From Candidatus Aenigmatarchaeota archaeon (lineage in GTDB: Archaea > Aenigmatarchaeota > Aenigmatarchaeia > GW2011-AR5), in NCBI GenBank assembly GCA_016180945.1, contig JACPAG010000004.1:1-64000 (forward strand): a stretch of 64,000 nt of DNA, read 5' to 3'. The notes below the pieces were generated by a model. That model saw nothing but the letters and a program-made list of their open reading frames with translations, made no database searches and was not told where the DNA came from. Shown piece after piece: positions 55,595-62,924 of this stretch; within the stretch, counting starts at the first letter, position 1, and every line of letters starts with the position of its first letter. The position numbers and the translations under genes were made by a program.

Positions 55595-55683
55595 AAAAAG
55601 CAGAGATGAAAAAATTAAATCCAAGTAAATGCTTCTTTTAAGTATTTTCTTTGCGTCTTCTATAGCAATAAAAACATAATATG

Positions 55684-55757
55684 GGATATCCTCAAAGAAC
55701 GTTGTTCTTTGGGATGCCAAAGAACCTATGGTTCTTTGAGCACGACACGTCGTCGTA
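55684..55757. repeat. Double-hairpin element upstream of mre11-rad50
   Basis: Hairpins 55693-55700 with 55704-55711 (8 bp) and 55718-55726 with 55730-55738 (9 bp), joined by ggatgc, then an acgac/gtcgt hairpin (55742-55753). The order, the ATGGGATA start and the TTTGAGCACGAC end match the reverse complement of 48790-48858 upstream of PCNA; stem bases differ in pairs. Confidence 0.87.
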
Positions 55758-55789
55758 ACAACCAAAACAAAATGTAACATAGACGTGGG

Positions 55790-55852
55790 AAAATCACTTT
55801 GATAAACAATATTAAAGTGATTATATACTTTATCAAAGGTGATTTTGGGTAT
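55790..55852 (+). promoter_or_regulatory. mre11-rad50 promoter with three inverted AATCAC boxes
   Basis: Order: aaaatcactttgat (55790-55803), attaaagtgatta (55811-55823), TATA-like attatata (55820-55827, 26-33 bases before the ATG), atcaaaggtgatttt (55832-55846). First and third boxes are inverted and can pair over 17 bases. The same module, with different box spacer bases, precedes the PCNA gene. Suggests a shared regulator or shared structural control. Confidence 0.75.
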
Positions 55853-57097
55853 ATGCGCTTCGCACATTTCTCTGACTGCCATCTAGGTTCGTGGAATAAC
55901 CATCCCGAGCTGCGGGAGCTTTCGATGAAAACGTTCGAGGCATCTATAGACAGCTGCATATCAGAAAATGTTGACTTCATACTTATTTCTGGCGACTTGT
56001 TCGACACTTCTTTGCCGCCGATAGACATACTCCGGAGGGCTGTGACAAAGTTCAGGCATTGCAAGGAGGCCGGCATATCTGTCTATGCGATTCCTGGTTC
56101 GCACGATTTCTCGCCGACAGGCAAGACGTTTCTCAATGTTCTGGAAGAAGCAGGGCTGCTGAAAAACGTCGCCAGATACAGCGAGGATAACGGCAAAATA
56201 AAGCTGCTTTTCACCGAGGATAAAAAAACCGGCGCAAAAATCGCAGGCATCGAAGGAAAAATGGGCGCGCTGGAAAAGAGCTTTTTTGAGCGTCTTGAAT
56301 CAACAGAGAAGGGCGGCTTCAAAATATTCATGTTTCATTCAGCCATAGAAGAGTTCAGGCCGGCGCATATGAAGGACATGAAGGCCGTTTCGCTGAAACA
56401 TCTGCCAAAAAACTTTGACTACTATGCAGCCGGCCATGTGCACGTGATTTTTGAAAGCGATTTCGGGAAAGGGAAGATAGTTTTTCCCGGCACGACGTTT
56501 CCGACGGAATTCACCGAGCTGGAAAGCTATGATGCCGGATTCTACATAGTCGATACAAGCCCTTTTTCTGCTGAAAAAGCGCTTGCGGAAAAAGAAAAAT
56601 ATCCGATAAACGCGCGTCACAAAAGCATCCGTCTGTGCGGCATCGCAAAAATAAGGACAGACGGAACTGGGAAGAGTTCGAGGCAGGTGGAAGAGGAGAT
56701 ACGGGAAGGAATTGACAGGATTGATTTAAAAAATAAAATTCTACTGCTCAGGGCAGAAGGCGTGATGGACGGGAATCCGAACGACATAGACTTCCGGTCT
56801 GTTTTTGCAAGGGCTTATGAAAAGGGGGCTATTTCTGTAAAGAAAAATGTAAGCAGGCTAGTTTCGAAAGAGATGGAAGAAATAGAGGTGACGGCAAATA
56901 TTGTGGTCGGAGAAATGGAAAAGGAGCTGATAAGGAAGCACATGGGTTCAATAAAAATCTCGTTCGGCGACGAAGAGCAATTAACGGAGTCGCTGATGGA
57001 AATTTTAAAGGAAGAAAAGCAGGAAGGAGAAACAAATTATACGTTTGAAGAACGGCTGAAAGCAAACGGGAAAAAAATATTGGGGCTTGACTTATGA
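55853..57097 (+). CDS. mre11: DNA double-strand-break repair nuclease Mre11
   Basis: 414 residues from the ATG at 55853, with AAAGGTGAT upstream inside the third promoter box. Phosphoesterase motifs: FAHFSDCHLGSWNNHPE (motif I), LISGDLFDTS (motif II), IPGSHDFSPTG (motif III, Ser in place of the common Asn as in other archaeal Mre11), FHSAIEEF and GHVHVIF. Resects or trims DNA ends with Rad50. Its stop overlaps the rad50 ATG (ATGA). Confidence 0.94.
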   Translation: MRFAHFSDCHLGSWNNHPELRELSMKTFEASIDSCISENVDFILISGDLFDTSLPPIDILRRAVTKFRHCKEAGISVYAIPGSHDFSPTGKTFLNVLEEAGLLKNVARYSEDNGKIKLLFTEDKKTGAKIAGIEGKMGALEKSFFERLESTEKGGFKIFMFHSAIEEFRPAHMKDMKAVSLKHLPKNFDYYAAGHVHVIFESDFGKGKIVFPGTTFPTEFTELESYDAGFYIVDTSPFSAEKALAEKEKYPINARHKSIRLCGIAKIRTDGTGKSSRQVEEEIREGIDRIDLKNKILLLRAEGVMDGNPNDIDFRSVFARAYEKGAISVKKNVSRLVSKEMEEIEVTANIVVGEMEKELIRKHMGSIKISFGDEEQLTESLMEILKEEKQEGETNYTFEERLKANGKKILGLDL

Positions 57098-59106
57098 TAC
57101 TAAAATCCCTGCATCTGAAAAACATCCGCTCGTACGTTGACGAGAGGATGGAATTCCCGGAAGGGCCGCTGCTTCTGGCTGGCGACATAGGGTCCGGCAA
57201 GAGCACCATACTTCTGGCAATGGATTTCGCGCTGTTCGGGACAAGGCGCGGAGAACTGGAAGGCTCAGAGCTGCTGAGGCACGGCCAGAATTACGGCTCT
57301 GTAGATTTCTGCTTCAGCATAGACGGCAAGGACGTGGAAATAAAGCGCGTCATCCGGCGGAGCAGCAGCATAGCGCAGGATGCAGGACTGCTGACAATAA
57401 ATAAACATCGGGAAGAGCTAACGCCCACGGAGCTCAAGGCGAAGATACTCGAGCTTTTCGGATACCCGAAGGATGCGCTGACCAAAAACACCCCGATTTT
57501 CCGCTACACTGTTTATACGCCGCAGGAACAAATGAAGCGGATTCTTGATTCTGCCGACAACAGGCTGAACATCCTCAGAAAAATATTCGGCATAGACAAG
57601 TACGGGCAGATAAGAAACAACGCAAGAATATTTCTCACCGAGTTGCGGGCTGCAAAAAAGGTCAAGCAGGAGTCTGCCAGGGATCTGGATGAAAAGGTGC
57701 GGCAGCTTGAAGAAAAAGAAAAATCAAAGGTGCTGCTGGAAAAAGATATAAGGGACCTCGCAGGAAAACTTGGCACTATAAACAACGAGCTTTCTTCCAA
57801 GATTGCGGAAAGAGAGGGGATAAAGGCCAGAATAGAGGCGATGTACAAAATAAAAAGTCTTCTTGCTCAAAAGGAGTCGGAGAAAAGGTCCAAAGAGTCA
57901 CGCTTGATAGCAATAAAAACTGAAATGGAAAAACTAGCTCCCCGCATGGAGAAAATGAAAAACGACTTGAGAATTTATTACGGCCTGGGAAAACCGGATA
58001 CGGCAGATGCAAAATCTTTGGACGCTGTTGAGCGCGAAAGGGACAAGCTCATGACGCAGAGGGCGGTGATAATCAACGATACGGAAAAGCTGAAAGCCAT
58101 TTATGAAAGCGGAAAATGCGCGGTCTGCGGTCAGGCCGTTTCCAAGCCGAATGAATTCAAAGCCAATATAGACACAAAGGCGCATCTGGAAAAGGATTTT
58201 GCCTTCAGAATAGTGCAACTCGATGAAGAGCTAAAACGGCTGAAATCGCTGCAGGAGGCGGAAAGAAAATACAAATCGGAGACGGAAAAAAAGGAGCTTA
58301 TCGAAAAGAACTTATCAGATATGGAAGAGAGAAAAGCTGACGTGGAAAGCGAAAAAAGCTTTCTGGAAACAGGCATAAAAAACCTTGCATCCGAAGCCGG
58401 CGTTTTGTCGCATCAAACGTCCGAATTCGAAGACATTAATAAAACATATAATGCACTTGAGGATGCCGTAAAATCATTGCAATCAAAAAGTCTCGAAACG
58501 GAAAAGATAAAATCGCGGCTGGAACAACAGACTGAAGACGCGGAGGAATACATAAAGCTGTATGCGGGCGAGATAGAAAAGAAGAAAAAGGACAAGGAGA
58601 TGGTTGCAAGGATTGATGAGTTGAATGCATGGATGGACGGTTATTTCATAAGCCTGATGGAAATCATTGAAAGGCATGTCATGACAGCAATACTCAAAGA
58701 ATTCGATGCAACCTTCCAGAAATGGTTCGGGATTCTCATGAACGACGAGCTGCAGGTTCGCTTAGACAGCCAATTCTCCCCAGTGATAGAACAGAACGGC
58801 TACGAAACGGAGTTCCAGAACCTTTCAGGCGGGGAAAAAACATCTGTTGCGCTGGCTTATCGGCTCGCTCTGAATAACGTAATAAATTCGATGATAGAAA
58901 CTATCAAAACGAAGGACATAATTATTTTGGACGAGCCTACGGACGGCTTCAGCGCCGACCAGCTTGACAAGATACGCGACGTTATAAACGAGCTCAAACT
59001 CAGGCAGATTATAATCGTTTCCCACGAGCCAAAGATAGACAGCTTTGTAGATAACGTCATAAGGCTTTACAAGGAAGGGCACGTTTCACGTATTGCAAAT
59101 AATTAG
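57094..59106 (+). CDS. rad50: DNA double-strand-break repair ATPase Rad50
   Basis: 670 residues. Walker A LAGDIGSGKSTILLAMDFAL (about 28-47), coiled coil arms, central zinc hook SGKCAVCGQAVSKPNEF (about 340-350), ABC signature FQNLSGGEKTSVALAYRLAL (about 573) and Walker B DIIILDEPTDGFSADQLD (about 608). Shorter than typical archaeal Rad50 (about 880), owing to short coiled coils. Works as a complex with Mre11, encoded in the overlapping gene upstream. Confidence 0.95.
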   Translation: MILKSLHLKNIRSYVDERMEFPEGPLLLAGDIGSGKSTILLAMDFALFGTRRGELEGSELLRHGQNYGSVDFCFSIDGKDVEIKRVIRRSSSIAQDAGLLTINKHREELTPTELKAKILELFGYPKDALTKNTPIFRYTVYTPQEQMKRILDSADNRLNILRKIFGIDKYGQIRNNARIFLTELRAAKKVKQESARDLDEKVRQLEEKEKSKVLLEKDIRDLAGKLGTINNELSSKIAEREGIKARIEAMYKIKSLLAQKESEKRSKESRLIAIKTEMEKLAPRMEKMKNDLRIYYGLGKPDTADAKSLDAVERERDKLMTQRAVIINDTEKLKAIYESGKCAVCGQAVSKPNEFKANIDTKAHLEKDFAFRIVQLDEELKRLKSLQEAERKYKSETEKKELIEKNLSDMEERKADVESEKSFLETGIKNLASEAGVLSHQTSEFEDINKTYNALEDAVKSLQSKSLETEKIKSRLEQQTEDAEEYIKLYAGEIEKKKKDKEMVARIDELNAWMDGYFISLMEIIERHVMTAILKEFDATFQKWFGILMNDELQVRLDSQFSPVIEQNGYETEFQNLSGGEKTSVALAYRLALNNVINSMIETIKTKDIIILDEPTDGFSADQLDKIRDVINELKLRQIIIVSHEPKIDSFVDNVIRLYKEGHVSRIANN

Positions 59107-59147
59107 AATTAGGCGGTTATAGAAATTTGATTCTGAAGAATACGAGT

Positions 59148-59276
59148 CTAACTGGCAATTCTTATTTTCCTGTTTACGGTCTGCTTGCACGCGAAGCAGA
59201 CCCAGTCTTCCCTTACTTTGTCAACCAGGCGGATTCTGCTGCAATGGGAACAGCGTGAAATTGATAATTTCATCAT
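59148..59276 (-). CDS. Small zinc-ribbon protein (42 aa)
   Basis: MMKLSISRCSHCSRIRLVDK starts the protein; CSHC (9-13 region) and later CFAC (about 27-30) give two CxxC knuckles. TATA-like acctttatagc about 27 bases before the start gives a leaderless transcript. Resembles 9117-9254 and 52566-52700. Possibly a ribosome- or RNA-polymerase-associated ribbon. Specific role unknown. Confidence 0.7.
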   Translation of the reverse strand: MMKLSISRCSHCSRIRLVDKVREDWVCFACKQTVNRKIRIAS

Positions 59277-59312
59277 AAAATATATTGTTTAGCCTTGCTA
59301 TAAAGGTATTTT

Positions 59313-59618
59313 TTACCTTAATCTTCTTTTCTGGTACTGGAAGTCCTGCTGGGCGGGCTGTTTCATGATGGTCTTGGCTTTTGCTAATCCGGATTTCACA
59401 TAGCCGACCATCCTGTGCTGCTCAAATCGCGAGACGTTTTGCTCTTCCAGAATCACAAGCGTAGATTCCAACTGGTCCAGAATGGAAAGGACGGACACAC
59501 GCTTTTCCTGCTGGCGGATCTTGTCTGCCTTTTCCCGCAACCTGTCGTACTTCTTTCTCAGCCTGTATATTTTCCTCCGGGGGCTCAAAAGAAACCGGAT
59601 TGCATCAAGAAAACCCAC
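59313..59618 (-). CDS. Small basic coiled-coil protein (101 aa)
   Basis: From the GTG at 59618, four bases after GGTGAT; TTG 59630 or GTG 59627 are alternatives. VGFLDAIRFLLSPRRKIYRL is followed by a long basic coiled coil (KKYDRLREKADKIRQQEKRV) and a second helix (TLVILEEQNVSRFEQHRMVG). The plan resembles CdvA/Snf7-like or tRNA-binding helical proteins but no clear family. Divergent from the RNase HIII gene. Confidence 0.55.
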   Translation of the reverse strand: MGFLDAIRFLLSPRRKIYRLRKKYDRLREKADKIRQQEKRVSVLSILDQLESTLVILEEQNVSRFEQHRMVGYVKSGLAKAKTIMKQPAQQDFQYQKRRLR

Positions 59619-59671
59619 AATAATCACCAATGATAAGAATTTTATCGCCGTTTATATATATAGTTATAGGC

Positions 59672-60325
59672 ATGCAAGGAAAAAGTGTGTTATTGATGGG
59701 ACATATAGGCGTTGACGAAGCCGGCAAAGGCGACTATTTTGGGTATCTGGTTATAGCCGGCGCCTTTGCTGACGAGAAGACGGAGAGAAAACTAAAAGCC
59801 ATCGGTGTCAGGGATTCCAAAACTTTGTCGGATTTTGCCGTGAAAAATCTCGCGGCCCAGATAAAAAAAATGTGCGCCTACGACATTGTGAAAATCTCGC
59901 CGGAGAAGTACAATCAACTATACAAAAAATTCTCTTCCCTGAACAAGCTTCTTGCGTGGGGGCATGCGAGGGTCATTGAAAATCTTTTATCAAAGGTGAA
60001 ATGCAATCTTGTTATAACAGACAAGTTTGGGGACGAAAGTCTCATAAAAAATGCGCTCATGGAGAAAGGCAAAAAAATTACGCTGATACAGAAGATTAAC
60101 GCGGAAGCGGACATGGCCGTAGCCGCGGCTTCGATACTTGCAAGAGACGAGTTTCTGAAAACGCTTCGTGCTCTTGGAAGGGAAGTTGACACAGTTTTGC
60201 CAAAAGGGGCTACGCATGTTGAAGACACGGCAAAAGCGCTGGTGGAAAAGCACGGCAGCGAGATACTTAACCTTGTCGCAAAGATTCATTTCAAGATAAC
60301 GAAAAGGGTTTTGAAGGGGAAATAG
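59672..60325 (+). CDS. rnhC: Ribonuclease HIII-type
   Basis: 217 residues from the ATG at 59672, set by a TATA-like gtttatatatatag about 20 bases upstream (MGHIGVDEAG at 59696 is an alternative). GVDEAGKGDYFGYLVIAGAF is the RNase HIII form of the RNase H2/H3 motif (RNase HII has GRG). RDSKTLSD, ITDKFGDE and INAEADMAVAAASILARDEF carry the other acidic residues. It removes RNA from RNA-DNA hybrids. RNase HIII is uncommon in archaea, which mostly use HII. Confidence 0.88.
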   Translation: MQGKSVLLMGHIGVDEAGKGDYFGYLVIAGAFADEKTERKLKAIGVRDSKTLSDFAVKNLAAQIKKMCAYDIVKISPEKYNQLYKKFSSLNKLLAWGHARVIENLLSKVKCNLVITDKFGDESLIKNALMEKGKKITLIQKINAEADMAVAAASILARDEFLKTLRALGREVDTVLPKGATHVEDTAKALVEKHGSEILNLVAKIHFKITKRVLKGK

Positions 60326-60366
60326 CTGCCTTTATAAAGTTTTCGTGGAACGTTAAAGCGATTTAT

Positions 60367-60734
60367 ATGCCACAGGAAATGCAAAGCTACGTTGGCAAAG
60401 TCTCACTAGATACACTAGGTCTCCAGGATTAATTCCAGCTGATATAAGAGCAACTGTTACCAGCTATCCTACACTGGTTAGAAAACTTGTATATGAGGCT
60501 CTTGACCTGCAACAGCCGAAACTGCCTGCTATTGAAAGTGAAATGTCGCTTGCCACCAAAACTGATAGCTGGAGAGAAGTAAGGGGTGCAGTAGACAGGA
60601 TGGTCAGTATTATAAGTGCTGACTATAGGGAAAGAAAAAGAACACAATTGCCAAGGTCAGAACCAACAGAGCAGGATTTGCAAGATGCGAGAGCTGCAGA
60701 AGAATTCTTAGTCAGACCTGGCAAAAAGCGATGA
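60367..60734 (+). pseudogene. Frameshifted small gene, unknown family
   Basis: A TATA-like tttataaag (60331-60339) lies 28 bases before the ATG at 60367, which opens MPQEMQSYVGKVSLDTLG. That frame stops at 60432, while a second frame (60420 onward) reads SPGLIPADIRATVTSYPTLV and continues for about 104 codons to TGA at 60732, with no start codon before an ATG at 60543. The two halves read as one protein if a base is lost or gained between about 60405 and 60430. Real decay, programmed shift or sequence error are all possible. The product is a soluble helical protein. Confidence 0.6.
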
Positions 60735-60764
60735 TTTATACTCCTTTCTGCGTTAATTATTTGT

Positions 60765-61397
60765 ATGCTTTTCAAGAACCGCTTTGATGCAGGGGAACAG
60801 CTTGCCGGGAAATTAAAAAATTATAAAGATTCCATAATCCTTGCCGTACCCAGAGGCGGCTTGGAAATTGCACTGCCCATTGCAAAGAAAATAAACGGGG
60901 CGGTAGAAATAATTGTTGCGCGAAAGATTGCGACCCCGCAGGACCCCGAGGCGGGCATAGGGGCTGTAATGGCCGACGGCACGGCTGTTTATAATGAGCT
61001 TTACGTGGAACAGCTGGGATTATTAGAAGAGGACCTGAAAATCATGGAGAAAGAAGCAACGGACGAAGCAGCAAGAAGGGACAGGATTTACAGAACAGGG
61101 AAAAAAGTTCCGTTGAAGGGAAAGGTTGTTATACTTGTAGACGACGGCCTGGCGACAGGCTATACGATGCTTGCAGCCATCAAGTCCGTGAAGAAAAGCA
61201 AGCCGGAGAAAATTATCGTGTCTGTGCCTGTTGCAGCTCACAACTCGTACGAAACAGTAAAAAGGGAATGCGACGAAATATTCTGTTTGCACGTTTCAGA
61301 AAGCTGGGCTTTTGCTGTTGGCAGCTTTTACGAGGAATTTCCACAGTTGGAGGACGAACAGGTAATAAAGTTGCTCAGAAAGGCGAATGAGAAATAA
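60765..61397 (+). CDS. Phosphoribosyltransferase-domain protein
   Basis: 210 residues. N-terminal VPRGGLEIALPIAKKING and the PRPP-binding loop KVVILVDDGLATGYTMLAAI (about 124-143) are complete. Some members of this COG1926-type family occur with hydrolases and may act on unusual nucleosides. Substrate unknown. TATA-like element upstream. Followed by the repeat at 61403-61500. Confidence 0.88.
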   Translation: MLFKNRFDAGEQLAGKLKNYKDSIILAVPRGGLEIALPIAKKINGAVEIIVARKIATPQDPEAGIGAVMADGTAVYNELYVEQLGLLEEDLKIMEKEATDEAARRDRIYRTGKKVPLKGKVVILVDDGLATGYTMLAAIKSVKKSKPEKIIVSVPVAAHNSYETVKRECDEIFCLHVSESWAFAVGSFYEEFPQLEDEQVIKLLRKANEK

Positions 61398-61402
61398 AAA
61401 TG

Positions 61403-61500
61403 CTTATAGCTGACCAACTTAATATTCTGGATGTTACACAAGTTGGTCACATATAGTGGAGCAAGATATAATACCGGATTCTTTACTTGGTCCACTATAA
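61403..61500. repeat. Repeat copy B, without double-hairpin module
   Basis: Two stems: 61411-61420 with 61440-61449 (10 bp) and 61452-61460 with 61491-61499 (9 bp). The reverse complement matches 43822-43973 almost base for base, except that 43890-43942 (a double-hairpin module) is missing here; the sequences cttgtgtaa and atccagaatatt are joined by a single c. It lies between the PRTase gene and a frameshifted gene. Confidence 0.92.
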
Positions 61501-61534
61501 ATTCTTGCAAATTTAACTATACTATGGTGCTTGT

Positions 61535-61875
61535 ATGGGAAGGCAATATGAATATGTAATTCGCATTGATGGCAAAGAAGTTTGGCGAGGTCTCAAACCT
61601 AAAGAGAAATTCTTTGAGTTCAAAAAGAAAAATCCGAATAAAAGGGTATCTATAGCATGGCAATCTGATGATGACCTTCTCGTTGTATAACTTTAATTCC
61701 AAAGAGCATAGGAGAAATTTTAGTTGATGATGTTACACAGAGGGAAAAGGCCGGAATAAAAGGCATTACACCTTTTGAATTGGGTGTATATATTCACACT
61801 TTAAAGATAAGAGTTGCGAATAAAGAGTTCCAAACAAAAGTTGCTATAGCAGATTCAGATCTTGTTCTTGAATAG
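61535..61875 (+). pseudogene. Frameshifted small gene, unknown family
   Basis: ATG at 61535 follows a TATA-like aatttaact by about 25 bases. It reads MGRQYEYVIRIDGKEVWRGL and on to QSDDDLLVV before TAA at 61688. A second frame from about 61684 reads CITLIPKSIGEILVDDVTQR and continues to TAG at 61873 with protein-like beta-rich sequence but no start codon of its own. A shift of one base near 61684 would give a single protein of about 113 residues. Whether this is decay, recoding or error is open. Confidence 0.6.
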
Positions 61876-61886
61876 TTTATGCAGTC

Positions 61887-62396
61887 TTACGCCTTGAGCT
61901 TCGGCACGTCCAGGAATTCGCTTGCGTCCAGCAGAGAAATGCCTGCTTTCTTGCCGATGATCTCGACCTTGACAATCTTCTGCGGGTTCTTCAAATCGAC
62001 CTTCGGTTTGTCTATGTTTTCTGTCAGCTTCAGTATCAGGTCGGTTGTTTTTGCTTCAAAATGCCTTTTGCCCAGCTCCATCTTCCAGCTTTCCTCAGGG
62101 TCCATTTTTCCGTCAAGCTCTTTCATCACTTTTTTCATATCCTCTATTTTGGATGTAGTCCACTTGTCCACCGGAATCCAATGATACGTATACGAAAATT
62201 TCTTTGCATTTTTCTTGCTGTTCAGCGACTTTGTCAGTTCTTTCGGGCTTTTCTTTGTCCTTATCAGAAAAAGTCCGTCTACGTCCGACTTCATGAACTC
62301 GGGCTTTTCGTTCTGCGTTTCCAGAAGGGACTTCACTTCTTCCCCGGCCTTGCCTGCGTGCGCAGGGTCGTAGGTGACGATAAGATTCGCTTCCAT
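61887..62396 (-). CDS. THUMP-domain RNA-binding protein
   Basis: 169 residues. MEANLIVTYDPAHAGKAGEE begins a THUMP-type region; FSYTYHWIPVDKWT, RHFEAKTTDLILKLTENIDK and the end PQKIVKVEIIGKKAGISLLD match archaeal stand-alone THUMP proteins related to Tan1. Such proteins bind tRNA acceptor stems and help in nucleoside modification (for example acetylcytidine). Catalytic partner not seen here. Confidence 0.82.
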   Translation of the reverse strand: MEANLIVTYDPAHAGKAGEEVKSLLETQNEKPEFMKSDVDGLFLIRTKKSPKELTKSLNSKKNAKKFSYTYHWIPVDKWTTSKIEDMKKVMKELDGKMDPEESWKMELGKRHFEAKTTDLILKLTENIDKPKVDLKNPQKIVKVEIIGKKAGISLLDASEFLDVPKLKA

Positions 62397-62431
62397 AATA
62401 AAACTTGCAAAGTAAATCTTAAAAGCTTACT

Positions 62432-62548
62432 GGAGGGCCCTTCGATACTGACAACTTAACGAGCAATGGCATTTGTCATGCCATTGCTCAACGTTGGGGA
62501 TTGACTGCAAAGCATGTCAATCCCCCTTAAGTTGTCAGTATGGGCTCC
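62432..62548. repeat. Nested-hairpin element upstream of second grx
   Basis: A 15-bp outer stem (62445-62459 with 62527-62541) encloses two hairpins, a 12-bp stem (62461-62472 with 62478-62489) and a 10-bp stem (62496-62505 with 62516-62525). Outside it, ggag-gg-ccc and gggctcc (62542-62548) pair imperfectly. All three main stems are perfect, a three-way junction like that at 86-202. The glutaredoxin paralogue starts about 60 bases later. Confidence 0.92.
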
Positions 62549-62606
62549 TTCAGAGGATGGATTATGCTTATATAATTTTAGAAAACAAAATAAATGAGTG
62601 GTACCA

Positions 62607-62840
62607 ATGTCTGTAAAGATATATACGACGACCGTGTGCCCGTACTGCGTCATGGCCAAGGAGTTCTTCAGGAAGAATAACGTAACATACGAAGAGATAA
62701 ACGTGGAAAATGACGAGAAGGCGGCTGAAGAGATGATAGAAAAAAGCGGCCAGATGGGCGTGCCAGTGATAGACGTGAACGGCAAAATAATCGTCGGCTT
62801 TGACAGACCTGCATTGGAGAAGGCATTGAAACTGAAGTAA
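62607..62840 (+). CDS. Glutaredoxin-like protein (second copy)
   Basis: 77 residues from the ATG at 62607. TTTVCPYCVMAKEFFRKNNV has the CPYC pair; the last half (EKSGQMGVPVIDVNGKIIVG) is identical to the copy at 13119-13355. TATA-like gcttatataat lies about 35 bases upstream. It precedes thioredoxin reductase by 84 bases, which probably reduces it. Near identity of the two copies implies recent duplication, gene conversion or transfer. Confidence 0.92.
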   Translation: MSVKIYTTTVCPYCVMAKEFFRKNNVTYEEINVENDEKAAEEMIEKSGQMGVPVIDVNGKIIVGFDRPALEKALKLK

Positions 62841-62924
62841 CCAAGTAAATTACCGGTCCGGTATAAGTATTCCTGTACCCAGATATTCTCAAATGTTTAT
62901 AGTAAGGAATAAAGGTTTGCACTT

